A DNA stretch of 64,000 nt from DATEKX01 sp963726785 (GCA_963726785.1 CAVSDJ010000009.1:558001-622000), one strand, 5' to 3'; shown: positions 44,680 to 55,559, counted from the first letter of the stretch. Numbers and translations are program-made. The notes: generated from the letters alone by a model not told the origin.

Positions 44680-47600
44680 TCACATGCCGCCATCGCCGAC
44701 AACAACAAAACTGGCCCAGTAAAAAGGCTTCATTCGATAACGCGCGTCTTTTATCATTTCAAGGGTTGCCTGACGCCACGCCTCGGCTTTCGTCATCCTC
44801 GCTTGTGAAATGTAACCATCAACTTTGTCGTGGTTTCAGAAGGAACTTTCCATTGACTCGCAACAGTCGTCGGCACACCGGCTACGAAAAGTGCCCAGGT
44901 CATCCCTATCATCCCTTCCCCGCTGCTCGCATAGCCTCTTGCCGTGTCGCACGCTGACAGCACTACCATTTCAGCCTTCAGATCCATTCCCATCAGTTCC
45001 CATGCTTCCAGCAACCCATCTTCATTTGAGTTTTCACCCGGCGCGAGCAACAGGTAAGAATAGAGCGGGTTGCGGTCATCCAACACTCCATGAGTCGCGA
45101 AGTGAACTGACTCTATATCGCCCCATCTCGGCCTTGATAACGTCCTCGCGCGCCGCCGTCCCGATGTGGATGTTACTCACTTTCGGCCCGTAGACTTCCG
45201 TCCCGATGGCTTCCACTTCTTTTTCCGTTTCTGGCAGTGAAACAAACGGCGTATTTCTGACAGGCTGCGCCCGCCCCAATACTTCTCCATTGATCGCAGG
45301 ATTTCCGATGGCATATAGCTGTGATGTTATTCCTCTTCCTGTCATAGGAGAATTGCTATTGCCACCGATCTTACCGACCAACGACGAACGCAGATTGACA
45401 GCCCTCTTCCTCATCTCATTAAGGACTTGAAGCGAGGGCGTATAATAGATCGCATAAAGTTCCAGAAGATACTCGTCCGCGTTGTTCTGTAGCGTCTGGA
45501 AAGGCAGATTCCAAAGAAGACCGTCGGGAACAACGCACACAGTTTTCCTTCCCTGTAACTGCTGTTCGGCAGGCTTGATGAGCAACTCGTATAGCCTCTG
45601 CCCCGACTGTCGAAAACCCGGATGGTTGACCGACAACAGCCTTCGAAAATCTTCTACAAGGGTGGAAAGCTCGCCTTTCTTGATTTTTATCGGATAGACT
45701 TTTACTCCTAAGCCCCCTTCTCTCATCAAGTTTCTGGTCAGCACGAATAGGAAAGTTTGTTCATCTGTTACGACATATTCTAGGATTGCAGTCCGGGAAT
45801 TCGGGATGAGAGCAGCCGACTTTGATATTTCAAATACTGGGAATAGGCCACGCTTAGCCTTCAATTCCGGGTGTGCTGCGTATAGCGATGTCTGGAAGAC
45901 TTCATATGCATTGCGCGCCTTTTGCAAACGATCTTCCAATTCTTTAATCCGAGCGTGGTCCGGTTGCTGTAACATTCGTGCGGCGCGGATTTGAGTATTG
46001 ACAGTGACCATTTCGCCGTATAGCCTGCGCTCTTCCAAATGCTCTTTTTCATTCAAAGATTTGTTGACATTAGTCCGGCCATTTCGAAGCACGTCCAGCA
46101 GAACTCGGGCTTTCGCTCTTTCAGCATATTTGAGAGCTTCTTCAATACTGTTCTGCCGGATGAGCAGTGATATCATTTCGTGGTAAGGAGAAAGTTTGTC
46201 TTCAAAAAAGAGTTGCTGTTCTTTCTCCCCTCCGGCGACTTGCGTGCGCATCTGTTCGACCGTTTCTATAGCCCGTATGAAAGCCTCCGTTGCAAGCCCG
46301 GATTCTTTCTGCGCCTGATACGCCTTCCCCCTGAGAGTCAGAGATAAATAAGTCATCAACGGCAAACGAAGCTGAGTCGCAAGCTCAGCCGCACGGTTAG
46401 CAATATCGCCCGATTTTACGTATTCTCCCTGCGAATAAAAGACCTGCCCTTTCCGCCAGAGAAGCTCCGTCATCCGAACCTTGTCGCCTATTGTTTGCGC
46501 CTTTGACCAAGCCTTATCCAACCACTCTAATGCTGCTTGGTATTCGCCCTGCTCGCAATAGACCGTACCCAATCCTTCCTGCGCGGCGACAACTATATCG
46601 GAGGCCGCGATTTCCTCCGCTCTTTTCAACGCGTCTTGAAATTTATCCAACGCCGATTCGTAATTCCGCACCCTCTGATTGATCACCCCGATGTTCATCA
46701 GGGTTCTGGCCATCTCTCGCTTATTATTCACTTCGGTGAATAGAGCCAGACTTTGATTGAAGAGTTCGGCGGCTTTCGAGTAGTCGCGCTGCTCCATGTA
46801 TAAGACACCGATATTGGCGAACACGGTCGCCACTTTATCCTTGTCCGCCAGAGACTTTGCTATTTCCGACGCCTTATACAATTGGTTGAGGCTCTGCACA
46901 TAATCGCCTATCCGTTGGAATGCAATGCCAAGGTATATCAAGGTATTTGCTATATGGGCGTTGTACAGCGAGCCTCCTCGGTTCAGGTCTTCCCAGAGCG
47001 CAAGTGATCTTTGGAAATTTGTCACCGCGTTGTCATAATCACCTTTCCATATACTTATCTGGCCGAGGTTGGACCAGGCTGTGGCAACTCCGTAATTGTC
47101 AGGCAGAACTCCCACAGGTTCCTTGCTGTTTCTTAACGAGTCTGCCAGCGCAAGACTTTGCTCCGAATACTCTTCGGCTTTCTCGTAATCTTCCGTAAAA
47201 GTGTGCAAGCTCTCCCATCTCACTCAAGACGGATATGACGTCTCTGGGTGAGTTTGCTTCCTCGAAGTATTTTTTGCTCAAGAGGTATGCGTCTAAAGCG
47301 GCTTTAAACTCATTCCGAGCGATGTGAGAAATCCCTATCCTGTAAAATGTCTGCGCTAAGAGCTTCCTGTCATCAAGCTGTTCTGCCGCGTCCTTTGCCA
47401 ACTCTAAAACGAACAACGACCTCGCCGTATTACCGCCATCAGAAAGCCTGGTTGATTCATTGATCAGTCTGATCCATAGCTGAGGGGTGATGAGGTTCTT
47501 ATGATCTTTTATTAATTCTAGAGCCTTCGGATGCTCTTCTGTTTTGATCGAAAGGAGTTCTGAAAATAAATTATCTGCGTTCGAAATCGGTGCAGTTCCT

Positions 47601-47770
47601 GTTGCCTGTGGGAAAGCGCTCACCGGCAGGAGAGTAAGCAAAAGAAAACTGATACACGAGAATCGGGCAATCCCTGTGCGCTTATATGTTCGAGGGGGAA
47701 ATGTGCCGGTACAAAAGCTTGGCAGCGATCTCCCCCTTGTCCGAAACAAAAATAACATCCCTGTTTCCAA
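44680..47770 (-). pseudogene. Secreted TPR-CHAT protease, three frameshifts
   Basis: From about 47770 an N-terminal hydrophobic signal (ISFLLLTLLPVSAFPQA) and a helical start, then TPR repeats (frame from 47200, for example ATAWSNLGQISIWKGDYDNA, and ANIGVLYMEQRDYSKAAEL). The C-terminal caspase-like CHAT domain has the His in VHFATHG (near 45110), encoded only after a +1 shift, and the Cys in VLSACDTARG. A -1 shift at 44796 gives the last segment (MTKAEAWRQATLEMIKDARY, then FYWASFVVVGDGG) to 44680. The corrected protein has about 1030 residues. CHAT proteases cut protein targets; TPR parts sense partners. Confidence 0.65.
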
Positions 47771-47795
47771 CCCTAAATCTACTGCTGACTCAAAC

Positions 47796-47978
47796 TCACC
47801 AGATCAACCTTAGTAATATCCACCAGATCGAAGGGGGCGGCGGTGGAGGGGGAGTGGGTCGTGAGTTCGAGCCTCCTTGCGGCCCGCCTGATTCCGCCCA
47901 GGCTTGTGTGGGTTGAAAGGCAAATGCCAGGACCCCGATGATTATTAGACAAAGTACTAGCGATTTGATTCTCTTCAT
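47796..47978 (-). CDS. Small secreted proline-rich peptide
   Basis: 60 residues with AAGGAG before the ATG. Signal peptide (1-28, ending WAES), a Gly/Ser segment, a run of nine Pro residues interrupted once, and a short hydrophobic C-terminus (SIWWILLRLIW). It is 25 bases before the CHAT gene and in the same direction, so possibly co-transcribed. It may be a substrate or regulator of the CHAT protease; this is speculation. Confidence 0.5.
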   Translation of the reverse strand: MKRIKSLVLCLIIIGVLAFAFQPTQAWAESGGPQGGSNSRPTPPPPPPPSIWWILLRLIW

Positions 47979-48147
47979 TTAAGTCTCCTTGAACTACAAA
48001 GGTTATAGGTCATCAGATTATGGCTCCGCACGGTGAGGCGGCGTGGCCGGTAAAAGTTCGGTTCGTGCATTTCTGCTTTGAGGCAAGAAATTCCCTACCC
48101 GATCAGAAAACGAAGCTGTGGCGAAATCAGAGACGTCCTGACCGGGT

Positions 48148-50091
48148 TTATTTTAGTAGATGCTCTTGAACGAAAAACGCTATCGCATATGATCGGAAGT
48201 CCCAGTTGCTTTGCTTAATCCAGACGTGGCCTTCATCCTTTGCCAGCAGATACCAGACCGGTATGCCTCTCTTTTTCAGAGCCGACACCATACGCTGGCC
48301 CTCGGCAACAGGCACGCGTGGATCGTTCTGCCCCTGAATGATCATGAGCGGTTTCTTTATCTTTTCAACGTTGTTTACCGGCGCGTTCTTATCTAGAAAC
48401 TCTCTCGTTTTTGGATCGCGCTCGTCGCCGTACTCCTGTCGCTGCAGATCACGCCTCCAGGCTGCGGTATTCTCAATGAATGTGACCAGATTCGATGGCC
48501 CCGAATCGGATAACGCGGCCCGAATGCGATCACTGTAGTTAGCTGCAACAGACAGAGCCATGTAACCGCCGTGGCTCCCGCCCTGCACCATCACCCGGTC
48601 AGAATCGAGGTCAGGCTGCTTCTTTATCCAGTCAAGCAAAGCGCCAACATCTTTTAGGGCATCGCCGCGCAGCAGACCGTTATCCAAATTGACGAATGCT
48701 TTCCCGTAGCCGGTCGAGCCGCGTACATTCGGAAAGATTTTGACTATACCGAGTTCATTCACATAGTAGTTGTCGTCATAACCAAACCCGGGACGATACT
48801 GTTCTTCCGGGCCTCCATGAATATCGATGATCACAGGACGTTTGCCGCTGAATGTCCTGATCGGGCGATAAAGGAACCCGGAGATAGGCTTTCCGTCGAA
48901 ACTGTTCCAACGGATGAGTCCCGGTTTCGGAAGCTTCTCTACATCAAGCTGGCCAATAATGCCTTTAGCCCATTGCTCCGTCTTACACGTATTCGTGTTG
49001 AGAGAATAAACGTCATTCGGCGTGCGAGGGGATTTAAAATTGAACCCCAGATCAATGGAGTTATTGTGCCACTTGAGATCGGATATTATGCCAACCGGTA
49101 GCGAGGGAGACATCTTTTCCTTGCCGGTTTCCGTATCGAGCAGATGAAGACGCGAAATCCCATCCTCATTTGTGATGAAGGCCAAAGTCTTTCCGTCCGG
49201 CGAGAGCTTGAAATCTTCAACGTCCCACTTGATATGATCCGATAGATACTTGTACTGCCCGGTCGCAAGGTTTAGATGTGCCAGCCTGCGAAACTGCGAA
49301 TCGTGGTCGGTGATGACATAGATGCCTTTACCATCCTTGCTGAACTGGGGCGCGTCATAGTAATCGGCATTTGTCCCTTTCTTAGAACTTAAAGGCGTCT
49401 TCTCGCCGCTAGCCACATCAATCAGCCAAAGTGTGCTGGCAGTATTTGAAGCAAAATCGCAGAAGACAGCTTTACGGTCATCCGGCGACCAGTCGTAGGC
49501 TTTCAAATAATGCCCCTGGCCTTGAGTCAATTTGTGATTACTTTGCGGCTCCAAAGGATTAATTAATGAAAGGTCAACGCCGTTACCGCCTGACAGCGAG
49601 GAGCTATAAAGTATTCTGTCGCCAGCGTTAGACCAAACGGGCTCAGTGCTTCTCGACTTTGCATCCGTGATGGGCTTACTCGCGCGCGTGACAATGTCAT
49701 AGAGGAAGAATTGAAATGTCTCATTGCCATCGGCATCCTTGTTATAGACAAGATACTTACCCTGCGGCTGGAAGTACACATCGTAAACCCCGCCAGTTTG
49801 GATGGATATAAGTGGCTTAGGGGGGCTGCCGGGCGTTTCTACGCGAGAGATCCAGGTTCCAGTGCCCGCCAAGACTTTGATCCATAATTCACGCTTAGAT
49901 GGGTCCCAACCAGCAAGCGGATATCCATAAGCGTTCTTATATTGATTAATTCTCTTGGCGAGTGAAGCTGGAATCTTCGGAATGCCATCCACAACCAAGC
50001 TGTCGCTTGGGGTAATTTCATCCCCTTGTCTTGCAACAGACATGTTTGCGGCTAAGAGGATTAGGATTAAGATTTGCGGCAAGTGCTTCAT
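48148..50091 (-). CDS. Secreted S9 prolyl oligopeptidase
   Basis: 647 residues with a signal peptide (1-21, ending NMSVA). The N-terminal 330 residues form a beta-propeller of WD-like TolB/PD40 repeats (YDIVTRASKPI, then YSSSLSGGNG, KLSPDGKTLAFI). The alpha/beta-hydrolase domain carries the nucleophile Ser in GGSHGGYMA (about 500), Asp590 in NDPRVP and His622 in DEGHVWIK. Such enzymes hydrolyse short peptides after Pro or other residues in the periplasm. Intact. It is separated from the CHAT gene by 170 bases and is not clearly in its operon. Confidence 0.85.
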   Translation of the reverse strand: MKHLPQILILILLAANMSVARQGDEITPSDSLVVDGIPKIPASLAKRINQYKNAYGYPLAGWDPSKRELWIKVLAGTGTWISRVETPGSPPKPLISIQTGGVYDVYFQPQGKYLVYNKDADGNETFQFFLYDIVTRASKPITDAKSRSTEPVWSNAGDRILYSSSLSGGNGVDLSLINPLEPQSNHKLTQGQGHYLKAYDWSPDDRKAVFCDFASNTASTLWLIDVASGEKTPLSSKKGTNADYYDAPQFSKDGKGIYVITDHDSQFRRLAHLNLATGQYKYLSDHIKWDVEDFKLSPDGKTLAFITNEDGISRLHLLDTETGKEKMSPSLPVGIISDLKWHNNSIDLGFNFKSPRTPNDVYSLNTNTCKTEQWAKGIIGQLDVEKLPKPGLIRWNSFDGKPISGFLYRPIRTFSGKRPVIIDIHGGPEEQYRPGFGYDDNYYVNELGIVKIFPNVRGSTGYGKAFVNLDNGLLRGDALKDVGALLDWIKKQPDLDSDRVMVQGGSHGGYMALSVAANYSDRIRAALSDSGPSNLVTFIENTAAWRRDLQRQEYGDERDPKTREFLDKNAPVNNVEKIKKPLMIIQGQNDPRVPVAEGQRMVSALKKRGIPVWYLLAKDEGHVWIKQSNWDFRSYAIAFFVQEHLLK

Positions 50092-50320
50092 GGTAAATTA
50101 CTTCTTTGAGAACTAATGCGGCAGAATTACTGCCTGTTTATATAAGACGGTGGGTATCACCATTTCTTCCTCCTCTAATAATTTTTTTTGGAATTCTCGC
50201 ATGAATAGAGTTTATTAACTCGAATATGTTTCTCCATTTTTGAGAACGCGTCAGTGGCGGGTTAAACAGAGTCCATATTATTGAGATTCAAATACTTCCG
50301 ACTGGTTGGATTAATGGATG

Positions 50321-50407
50321 AGCTTTGCTCAAAAAGTCGTTTTCCGGCCTTGTAGTCAAGCGCAAGGAAACATTTTACAATGATTAGGTGACTTTTTGGA
50401 CAAAGCT
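50321..50407. repeat. 87-bp imperfect inverted repeat (MITE-like or terminator)
   Basis: Positions 50321-50338 and 50390-50407 match as inverted repeats at 16 of 18 positions (CAAAAAGTC / GACTTTTTG core). Inside, GTTTTCC and GGAAAC, and TTG/CAA, add more pairing. The whole folds back on itself. It lies in the 390-base gap between the S9 peptidase start and the IS, which holds no gene. A mobile miniature element is possible, but no target duplication was found. Confidence 0.4.
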
Positions 50408-50480
50408 AAGAGACAGCAACTTGAACGAAGATAGCCAGATTTTATTATTTGCGCTAATTACTTGCCGGTATATATTGCTA

Positions 50481-51283
50481 GGTTGTGTTGACGTAAAGAA
50501 GCTAAACTATTCTATAAGATGAAAGTTAAGCTAACTGATGATCAATGGCAGAAGATACTGCCCGTGTTAAAAACTTGTCCACAGATAAGGCTCGGTGCCG
50601 GACGTGATGTGCGTCGTTTCCTCGAAGCCGTCTTGTGGATCACTCGTTCCGGTGCACAATGGCGACTCTTGCCCAAACACTTCGGCAACTGGAACGCCAT
50701 TTATAAACGCTTCGCCAGATGGAGCGATCTCGGCATCTTTGAAAAGTTGTTCAAGCACTTTTCAAAAGACCGCGACCTGGAATATCTACTTCTTGACTCG
50801 ACTATTGTTCGCGCACACGCTTGCGCTGGGGGTGCGCAAAAAAACACGGCGCACAAAGTTTAGGCAGGAGTCGCGGAGGATTTTCAACGAAGATTCATTT
50901 GGCAACAGACGCTTTAGGCAACGCGTTGCGCTTCATCTTAACGGGCGGTGAACGCAATGACATTACGCAAGCCGAAGAGTTAATTGAAAACTTCACCGCC
51001 GATTATGTGATAGCCGATAAGGGCTATGATGCAGAGGCATTCGTCTTGAAATTGAAAGAGCGAAACTCGGAAGCTGTCATTCCTTCACGCGTTAAAAACA
51101 AAGTGCAGCGAAAGACTGATGAGCATTTGTATAAAGAAAGACACCTGATTGAAAACCAGATAGGCAAGTTGAAACAGTTTCGCCGAGTGTTTTCGCGTTT
51201 TGATAAATTGGCAAAGAACTATTTGAGTTTTATCTATTTCGCCAGCACAGTCATTTGGCTCAGGTAGTTATGTCAACACAACC
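50481..51283 (+). mobile_element. IS5-family (IS427-like) insertion sequence
   Basis: 803 bp, bounded by inverted repeats GGTTGTGTTGAC (50481-50492) and GTCAACACAACC (51272-51283). A TA duplication flanks it (left CTA 50478-50480, right TAG 51284-51286). One DDE transposase is inside. It sits 85 bases before hsdR and could influence it. Confidence 0.85.
50519..51267 (+). CDS. IS5-family transposase made by programmed -1 frameshift
   Basis: OrfA (50519-50863) has an N-terminal HTH and the first Asp in LLLDSTIVRAH. OrfB (from about 50821, ending 51267) holds GRSRGGFSTKIH, the second Asp in VIADKGYDAEAF and the Glu in ERHLIENQIGKLKQFRR, the DDE triad. A run of seven A at 50838-50844 gives A AAA AAC in the first frame, a standard slippery site, so ribosomes shift back one base to make the full 249-residue enzyme. 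This is a known feature of this IS subgroup and not a defect. Confidence 0.82.
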
Positions 51284-51368
51284 TAGAGAAATAATAAAAA
51301 ACTCAGGTTGAATTAGCGCTCAATGAACTCCTAGGCTAGAATCAGCCTGGAAAATTGCTCAGACTGCA

Positions 51369-54164
51369 ATGATACGGATGCCAAATAACAGAACAAACCA
51401 AACCCCGGAACAGATTGCTCGCGACAATATTGATATGCAACTCAAGGGTTGCGGTTGGACAGTACAGGGCAAAAAGCAGATCAATCTCGGCGCTTCGCTG
51501 GGCGTGGCGGGGCGTGAATATCAAACCGATGTCGGGCCTGCCGACTACGTTTTGTTTGTTGATAAAAAGCCTGTTGGCGTAATCGAAGCCAAAAAAGAAG
51601 AGGAAGGCTTACGATTGACGCAAGTTGAAGATCAGTCTACAGAATACGCCCAGGCTAAGCTCAAATACCTCAACAATGACGCATTGCCTTTTGTTTATGA
51701 AAGTACGGGCGAACTGACACGCTTTACCGATTACCGCGATTTGAAACCCCGTTCGCGTCCGGTCTTTTCATTTCACCGCCCTGAAACGATGTTTTCCTGG
51801 CAGAAACAGCAAGAGACTTTACGAAATACTTTACAGAAGTTGCCACATCTGCCGACCGAGCATTTACGCGATTGCCAGATCATTGCTATCAACAATCTTG
51901 AGGAATCTTTTAAGAAGAATCATCCGAAAGCCTTGATTCAAATGGCGACCGGCTCCGGCAAGACGTTCACCGCGATCACTTTTATTTACCGTTTGCTGAA
52001 ATACACCAACGCTAAACGCATCCTGTTCCTTGTTGATACCAAGAATCTCGGCGAGCAGGCCGAGCAGGAATTCATGGCGTACCTGCCGAATGATGACAAT
52101 CGGAAATTCACCGAACTTTACGGCGTACGCAGGCTGAAATCCGGCTACATTCCAACCGACAATCAGGTCTACATCAGCACGATTCAGAGGTTGTATTCGA
52201 TCCTGAAAGGCACGGAACTAGACGAGTCCGCCGAACTCGAAAACCCCAACGAACGCTGGCAACCGAAAGAGCCCGTGCCTGTTGCCTATAGCGAAAAACT
52301 GCCGATTGAGTTTTTCGATTTCGTCGTGATCGACGAATGCCACCGCAGCATCTACAACCTCTGGAAACAAGTTTTGGAATACTTCGACGCCTTTCAAATC
52401 GGCTTGACTGCCACACCCGACAATCGCACATTCGGTTATTTCAATCAAAACATTGTCAGTGAATATACGCACGAGCAAGCCGTGACTGATGGTGTAAACG
52501 TCGGCTTCAATAATTATCTCATCGAAACCGAAATCACACAGCAAGGCGCGACGCTGAAGATGGGCGAATTCGTTGACCGCCGCGACAAACTCTCTCGGAA
52601 AAAGCGATGGCAGCAGCTTGACGAAGACACCACCTACACGGCGAATCATCTTGATAATTCCGTCGTCAATCCCAATCAAATACGGCTGGTGATTCGCACA
52701 TTCAAAGAGCGTCTTCCAGAAATGTTTCCCGACCGTTTTGACGAGAACGGCGAATTTGAGATTCCGAAAACACTGGTCTTCGCCAAGACCGACAGCCACG
52801 CCGACGACATCATTCAAATCGTCCGTGAAGAATTTGGCGAAGGCAATCGCTTCTGTAAAAAAGTCACATACAAAACCGACGAAGACCCGAAATCTATTCT
52901 CGCGCAATTCCGCAACGATTATCACCCGCGCATTGCCGTCACTGTGGATATGATTGCGACGGGAACGGATGTGAAGCCGTTGGAATGTCTGCTCTTTATG
53001 CGCGATGTGCGGAGCCGCAACTATTTCGAGCAGATGAAAGGGCGCGGTACTCGGACGATTGAGCTTGACGATTTGCGGAAAGTTTCCAGGACGGCCAAAT
53101 TCACCAAAGACCATTTCGTCATCGTGGATGCAGTCGGCGTGACCCGTAGCTGTAAGACCGACAGCCAGCCGCTCGAAAGAAAACCGGGCGTGCTGCTGAA
53201 AGATTTGCTCGGAGCGGTTGCCGTTGGCGTGCGCGACGAAGATATTTTCTCTTCACTGGCAAATCGCTTGATTCGCTTGGATAGGCAGATCGGCGACAAA
53301 CAGCGCGAGCAGTTCAAGGAAAAACCCGGCGACAAGTCTATTAAGGAAGTCGCCAGGAATTTGCTGACTGCATATGACGCCGATCAACTAGATGCATTAC
53401 GAGAACAAATCATCAGCCAGTCGCCGCAGCTTTCACCTGAACAAGTCGAAGAAAAGATCAATGTACGACAAGCAGAAATCATTGAACAAGCCGCCGAAGT
53501 CTTTACCGGCGAACTGAATGAACTGGTCCTGAACCTGCGCAAATCGCTCGACCAGATTATTGACATCATCAATCCCGACAAGCTCATCAACGCGGGATGG
53601 AACGCAGACAATCAGGAACAGGCGACGGCGATGATCAGCGATTTCGCCGCGTGGATCGCCGAGCATAAAGACGAGATCACGGCGTTGCAGATCTTTTACA
53701 GCCAACCGTATCGCCGCCGCGAATTGACTTACGCGATGATTCGAGAGTTGTGCGACAAATTACGAAGCGGGCGACCGCATCTGGCTCCGCTCAACGTGTG
53801 GCGAGCGTACAGCCAGTTGGAAACGGTGAACGGCTCGCCCGGCAACGAATTGATTGCGATGGTGTCGCTGGTTCGCCGCGTCTGCGGCATTGACGAGACG
53901 TTGACCGAATACGGCAGAACGGTTGACCGCAATTTTCAGACGTGGGTTTTCGGCAAACAGGCGGGAGCCTTGAAATTCAACGAAGAACAGATGGCGTGGC
54001 TCAGGATGATCAAAGACCACGTAGCGACTTCGTTTCACATCGAACGCGACGATTTCGAGTATGAGCCGTTTGCTCCGGCGGGCGGATTGGGGAAGATGTA
54101 TCAACTTTTTGGCAGCGAAATGGATGCGATTATAGAAGAAATGAACGAGGCGTTGGCGGTGTAG
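51369..54164 (+). CDS. hsdR: Type I restriction enzyme, HsdR subunit (EcoEI-like)
   Basis: 931 residues. N-terminal PD-(D/E)xK nuclease (DVGPADYVLFVDK, then GVIEAKKEE, about 55-80). The SF2 helicase has Walker A MATGSGKTF (about 190), DECH in VVIDECHRS (about 320) and TATP (about 345). The C-terminal part ends in a helical HsdM-contact region. HsdR translocates and cuts DNA without the right methylation. The IS lies just upstream. The operon order R-S-DUF4062-AlbA-M is unusual. Intact. Confidence 0.9.
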   Translation: MIRMPNNRTNQTPEQIARDNIDMQLKGCGWTVQGKKQINLGASLGVAGREYQTDVGPADYVLFVDKKPVGVIEAKKEEEGLRLTQVEDQSTEYAQAKLKYLNNDALPFVYESTGELTRFTDYRDLKPRSRPVFSFHRPETMFSWQKQQETLRNTLQKLPHLPTEHLRDCQIIAINNLEESFKKNHPKALIQMATGSGKTFTAITFIYRLLKYTNAKRILFLVDTKNLGEQAEQEFMAYLPNDDNRKFTELYGVRRLKSGYIPTDNQVYISTIQRLYSILKGTELDESAELENPNERWQPKEPVPVAYSEKLPIEFFDFVVIDECHRSIYNLWKQVLEYFDAFQIGLTATPDNRTFGYFNQNIVSEYTHEQAVTDGVNVGFNNYLIETEITQQGATLKMGEFVDRRDKLSRKKRWQQLDEDTTYTANHLDNSVVNPNQIRLVIRTFKERLPEMFPDRFDENGEFEIPKTLVFAKTDSHADDIIQIVREEFGEGNRFCKKVTYKTDEDPKSILAQFRNDYHPRIAVTVDMIATGTDVKPLECLLFMRDVRSRNYFEQMKGRGTRTIELDDLRKVSRTAKFTKDHFVIVDAVGVTRSCKTDSQPLERKPGVLLKDLLGAVAVGVRDEDIFSSLANRLIRLDRQIGDKQREQFKEKPGDKSIKEVARNLLTAYDADQLDALREQIISQSPQLSPEQVEEKINVRQAEIIEQAAEVFTGELNELVLNLRKSLDQIIDIINPDKLINAGWNADNQEQATAMISDFAAWIAEHKDEITALQIFYSQPYRRRELTYAMIRELCDKLRSGRPHLAPLNVWRAYSQLETVNGSPGNELIAMVSLVRRVCGIDETLTEYGRTVDRNFQTWVFGKQAGALKFNEEQMAWLRMIKDHVATSFHIERDDFEYEPFAPAGGLGKMYQLFGSEMDAIIEEMNEALAV

Positions 54165-54203
54165 AGATTTTCAGTATAAGAGATTTGAGAAAGATCGAAT
54201 TTT

Positions 54204-55559
54204 ATGACCTTGAATGGATTGCCGAAAAATTGGGAAGTGAAAAAGTTGGGCGATATTACAAAGAATGTTGAGTATGGTTCAGCCGCCAAGTCAAAACTAG
54301 AAGGAAGAATTCCTGTCTTGAGAATGGGCAATATTCAAAATGGAAAATTTGACTGGACTGATTTGGTTTATACGGATGATGACGCTGAAATTGAAAAGTA
54401 TCTACTGAAAAAAAATGATGTTCTTTTCAATAGGACAAATAGTCCTGAATTAGTTGGAAAAACCGCTATCTACAAAGGTGAAAGACCTGCAATCTTCGCT
54501 GGCTATTTAATTCGTATCAATAGGATTAAATCGTTGATTGATGCAGATTATCTTACCTATTTCTTGAATTCCCTCTACGCAAGAAACTATGGAAATTCAG
54601 TCAAGAGCTTCGGTGTCAACCAGTCAAATATTAACGGAACGAAACTAAAAACCTATCCAATTCCTCTCCCGCCGCTTTCCGAGCAACAACGCATTGTCGC
54701 CAAGATCGAAGAACTCTTCAGCGAATTGGACGCCGGTGTGGAAAGCCTAAAGACCGCGCAGGCTCAATTAAAAACTTACCGCCAAGCCGTGTTGAAGTGG
54801 GCTTTTGAAGGAAAGCTGACGAATGAGAATTTGCCGGACGGCGAATTGCCGTCCGGTTGGATGTGGGTGAAGTTGGGTGAACTTATGGAGAGTGTTAGGA
54901 ATGGGTATTCAAAGAAACCAGATGACAAAGGTGTTTTCCCAATTTTACGCATTAGCTCTGTAAGACCTTTCAAGATTGACTTGGGTGACGTTAGATTTCT
55001 TGAAAGACCACTCAATGAGGCAAATTCGATAAACGAAAACGATTTACTTTTTACCAGATACAACGGTAGCAGGGATTTTGTAGGTGTTTGCGCAAGGGTT
55101 CCGGCTCTAAAAGAGACGATTTTTTATCCTGATAAGTTAATCAGGTGCCGACCCATCATTAAATCCCTCGCGCATTCAACATACTTACAATATGCTGCCA
55201 ACACGGGGCTGGCTAGAGAGTTTGTTTTGAGTCATATCAAAACAACGGCTGGACAAACCGGAATTTCAGGTGAAGAAGTAAAATCAATTCCAATTCCAAT
55301 TTGTTCACTCGAAGAGCAACAACATATCGTGCAGGAGATCGAAAGCCGTCTGAGCGTTTGCGATAAGCTGGAAGAAACCATCGCTACCTCCTTGCGACAG
55401 GCCGAAGCGTTAAGGCAGAGCATTTTGAAAAAGGCGGTTGAGGGCAAACTGGTCGCTCAAGACAATGGTGAAGAAGCGATTGAGCCAGCGGAATCAGTGA
55501 CGGCTCACTCGGAAGATGAACAGCAGAAAACTCTTCGCCAGATGAAACTATTCATATGA
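54204..55559 (+). CDS. hsdS: Type I restriction enzyme, HsdS specificity subunit
   Basis: 451 residues with two target-recognition domains (start with LPKNWEVKKLGDI and LPSGWMWVKLGE) and two conserved helical spacers (PLPPLSEQQRIVAKIEELFS and SLEEQQHIVQEIESRLS). The two halves give a bipartite DNA target. The specificity cannot be read from the sequence. It starts 39 bases after hsdR and overlaps the next gene by 4 bases (ATGA). Confidence 0.88.
   Translation: MTLNGLPKNWEVKKLGDITKNVEYGSAAKSKLEGRIPVLRMGNIQNGKFDWTDLVYTDDDAEIEKYLLKKNDVLFNRTNSPELVGKTAIYKGERPAIFAGYLIRINRIKSLIDADYLTYFLNSLYARNYGNSVKSFGVNQSNINGTKLKTYPIPLPPLSEQQRIVAKIEELFSELDAGVESLKTAQAQLKTYRQAVLKWAFEGKLTNENLPDGELPSGWMWVKLGELMESVRNGYSKKPDDKGVFPILRISSVRPFKIDLGDVRFLERPLNEANSINENDLLFTRYNGSRDFVGVCARVPALKETIFYPDKLIRCRPIIKSLAHSTYLQYAANTGLAREFVLSHIKTTAGQTGISGEEVKSIPIPICSLEEQQHIVQEIESRLSVCDKLEETIATSLRQAEALRQSILKKAVEGKLVAQDNGEEAIEPAESVTAHSEDEQQKTLRQMKLFI

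Noticed and set aside
50519..51267. Transposase listed as a broken pseudogene
   Set aside because: The shift falls exactly at A AAA AAC, the programmed -1 site used by this IS group, so it is a functional feature rather than damage.
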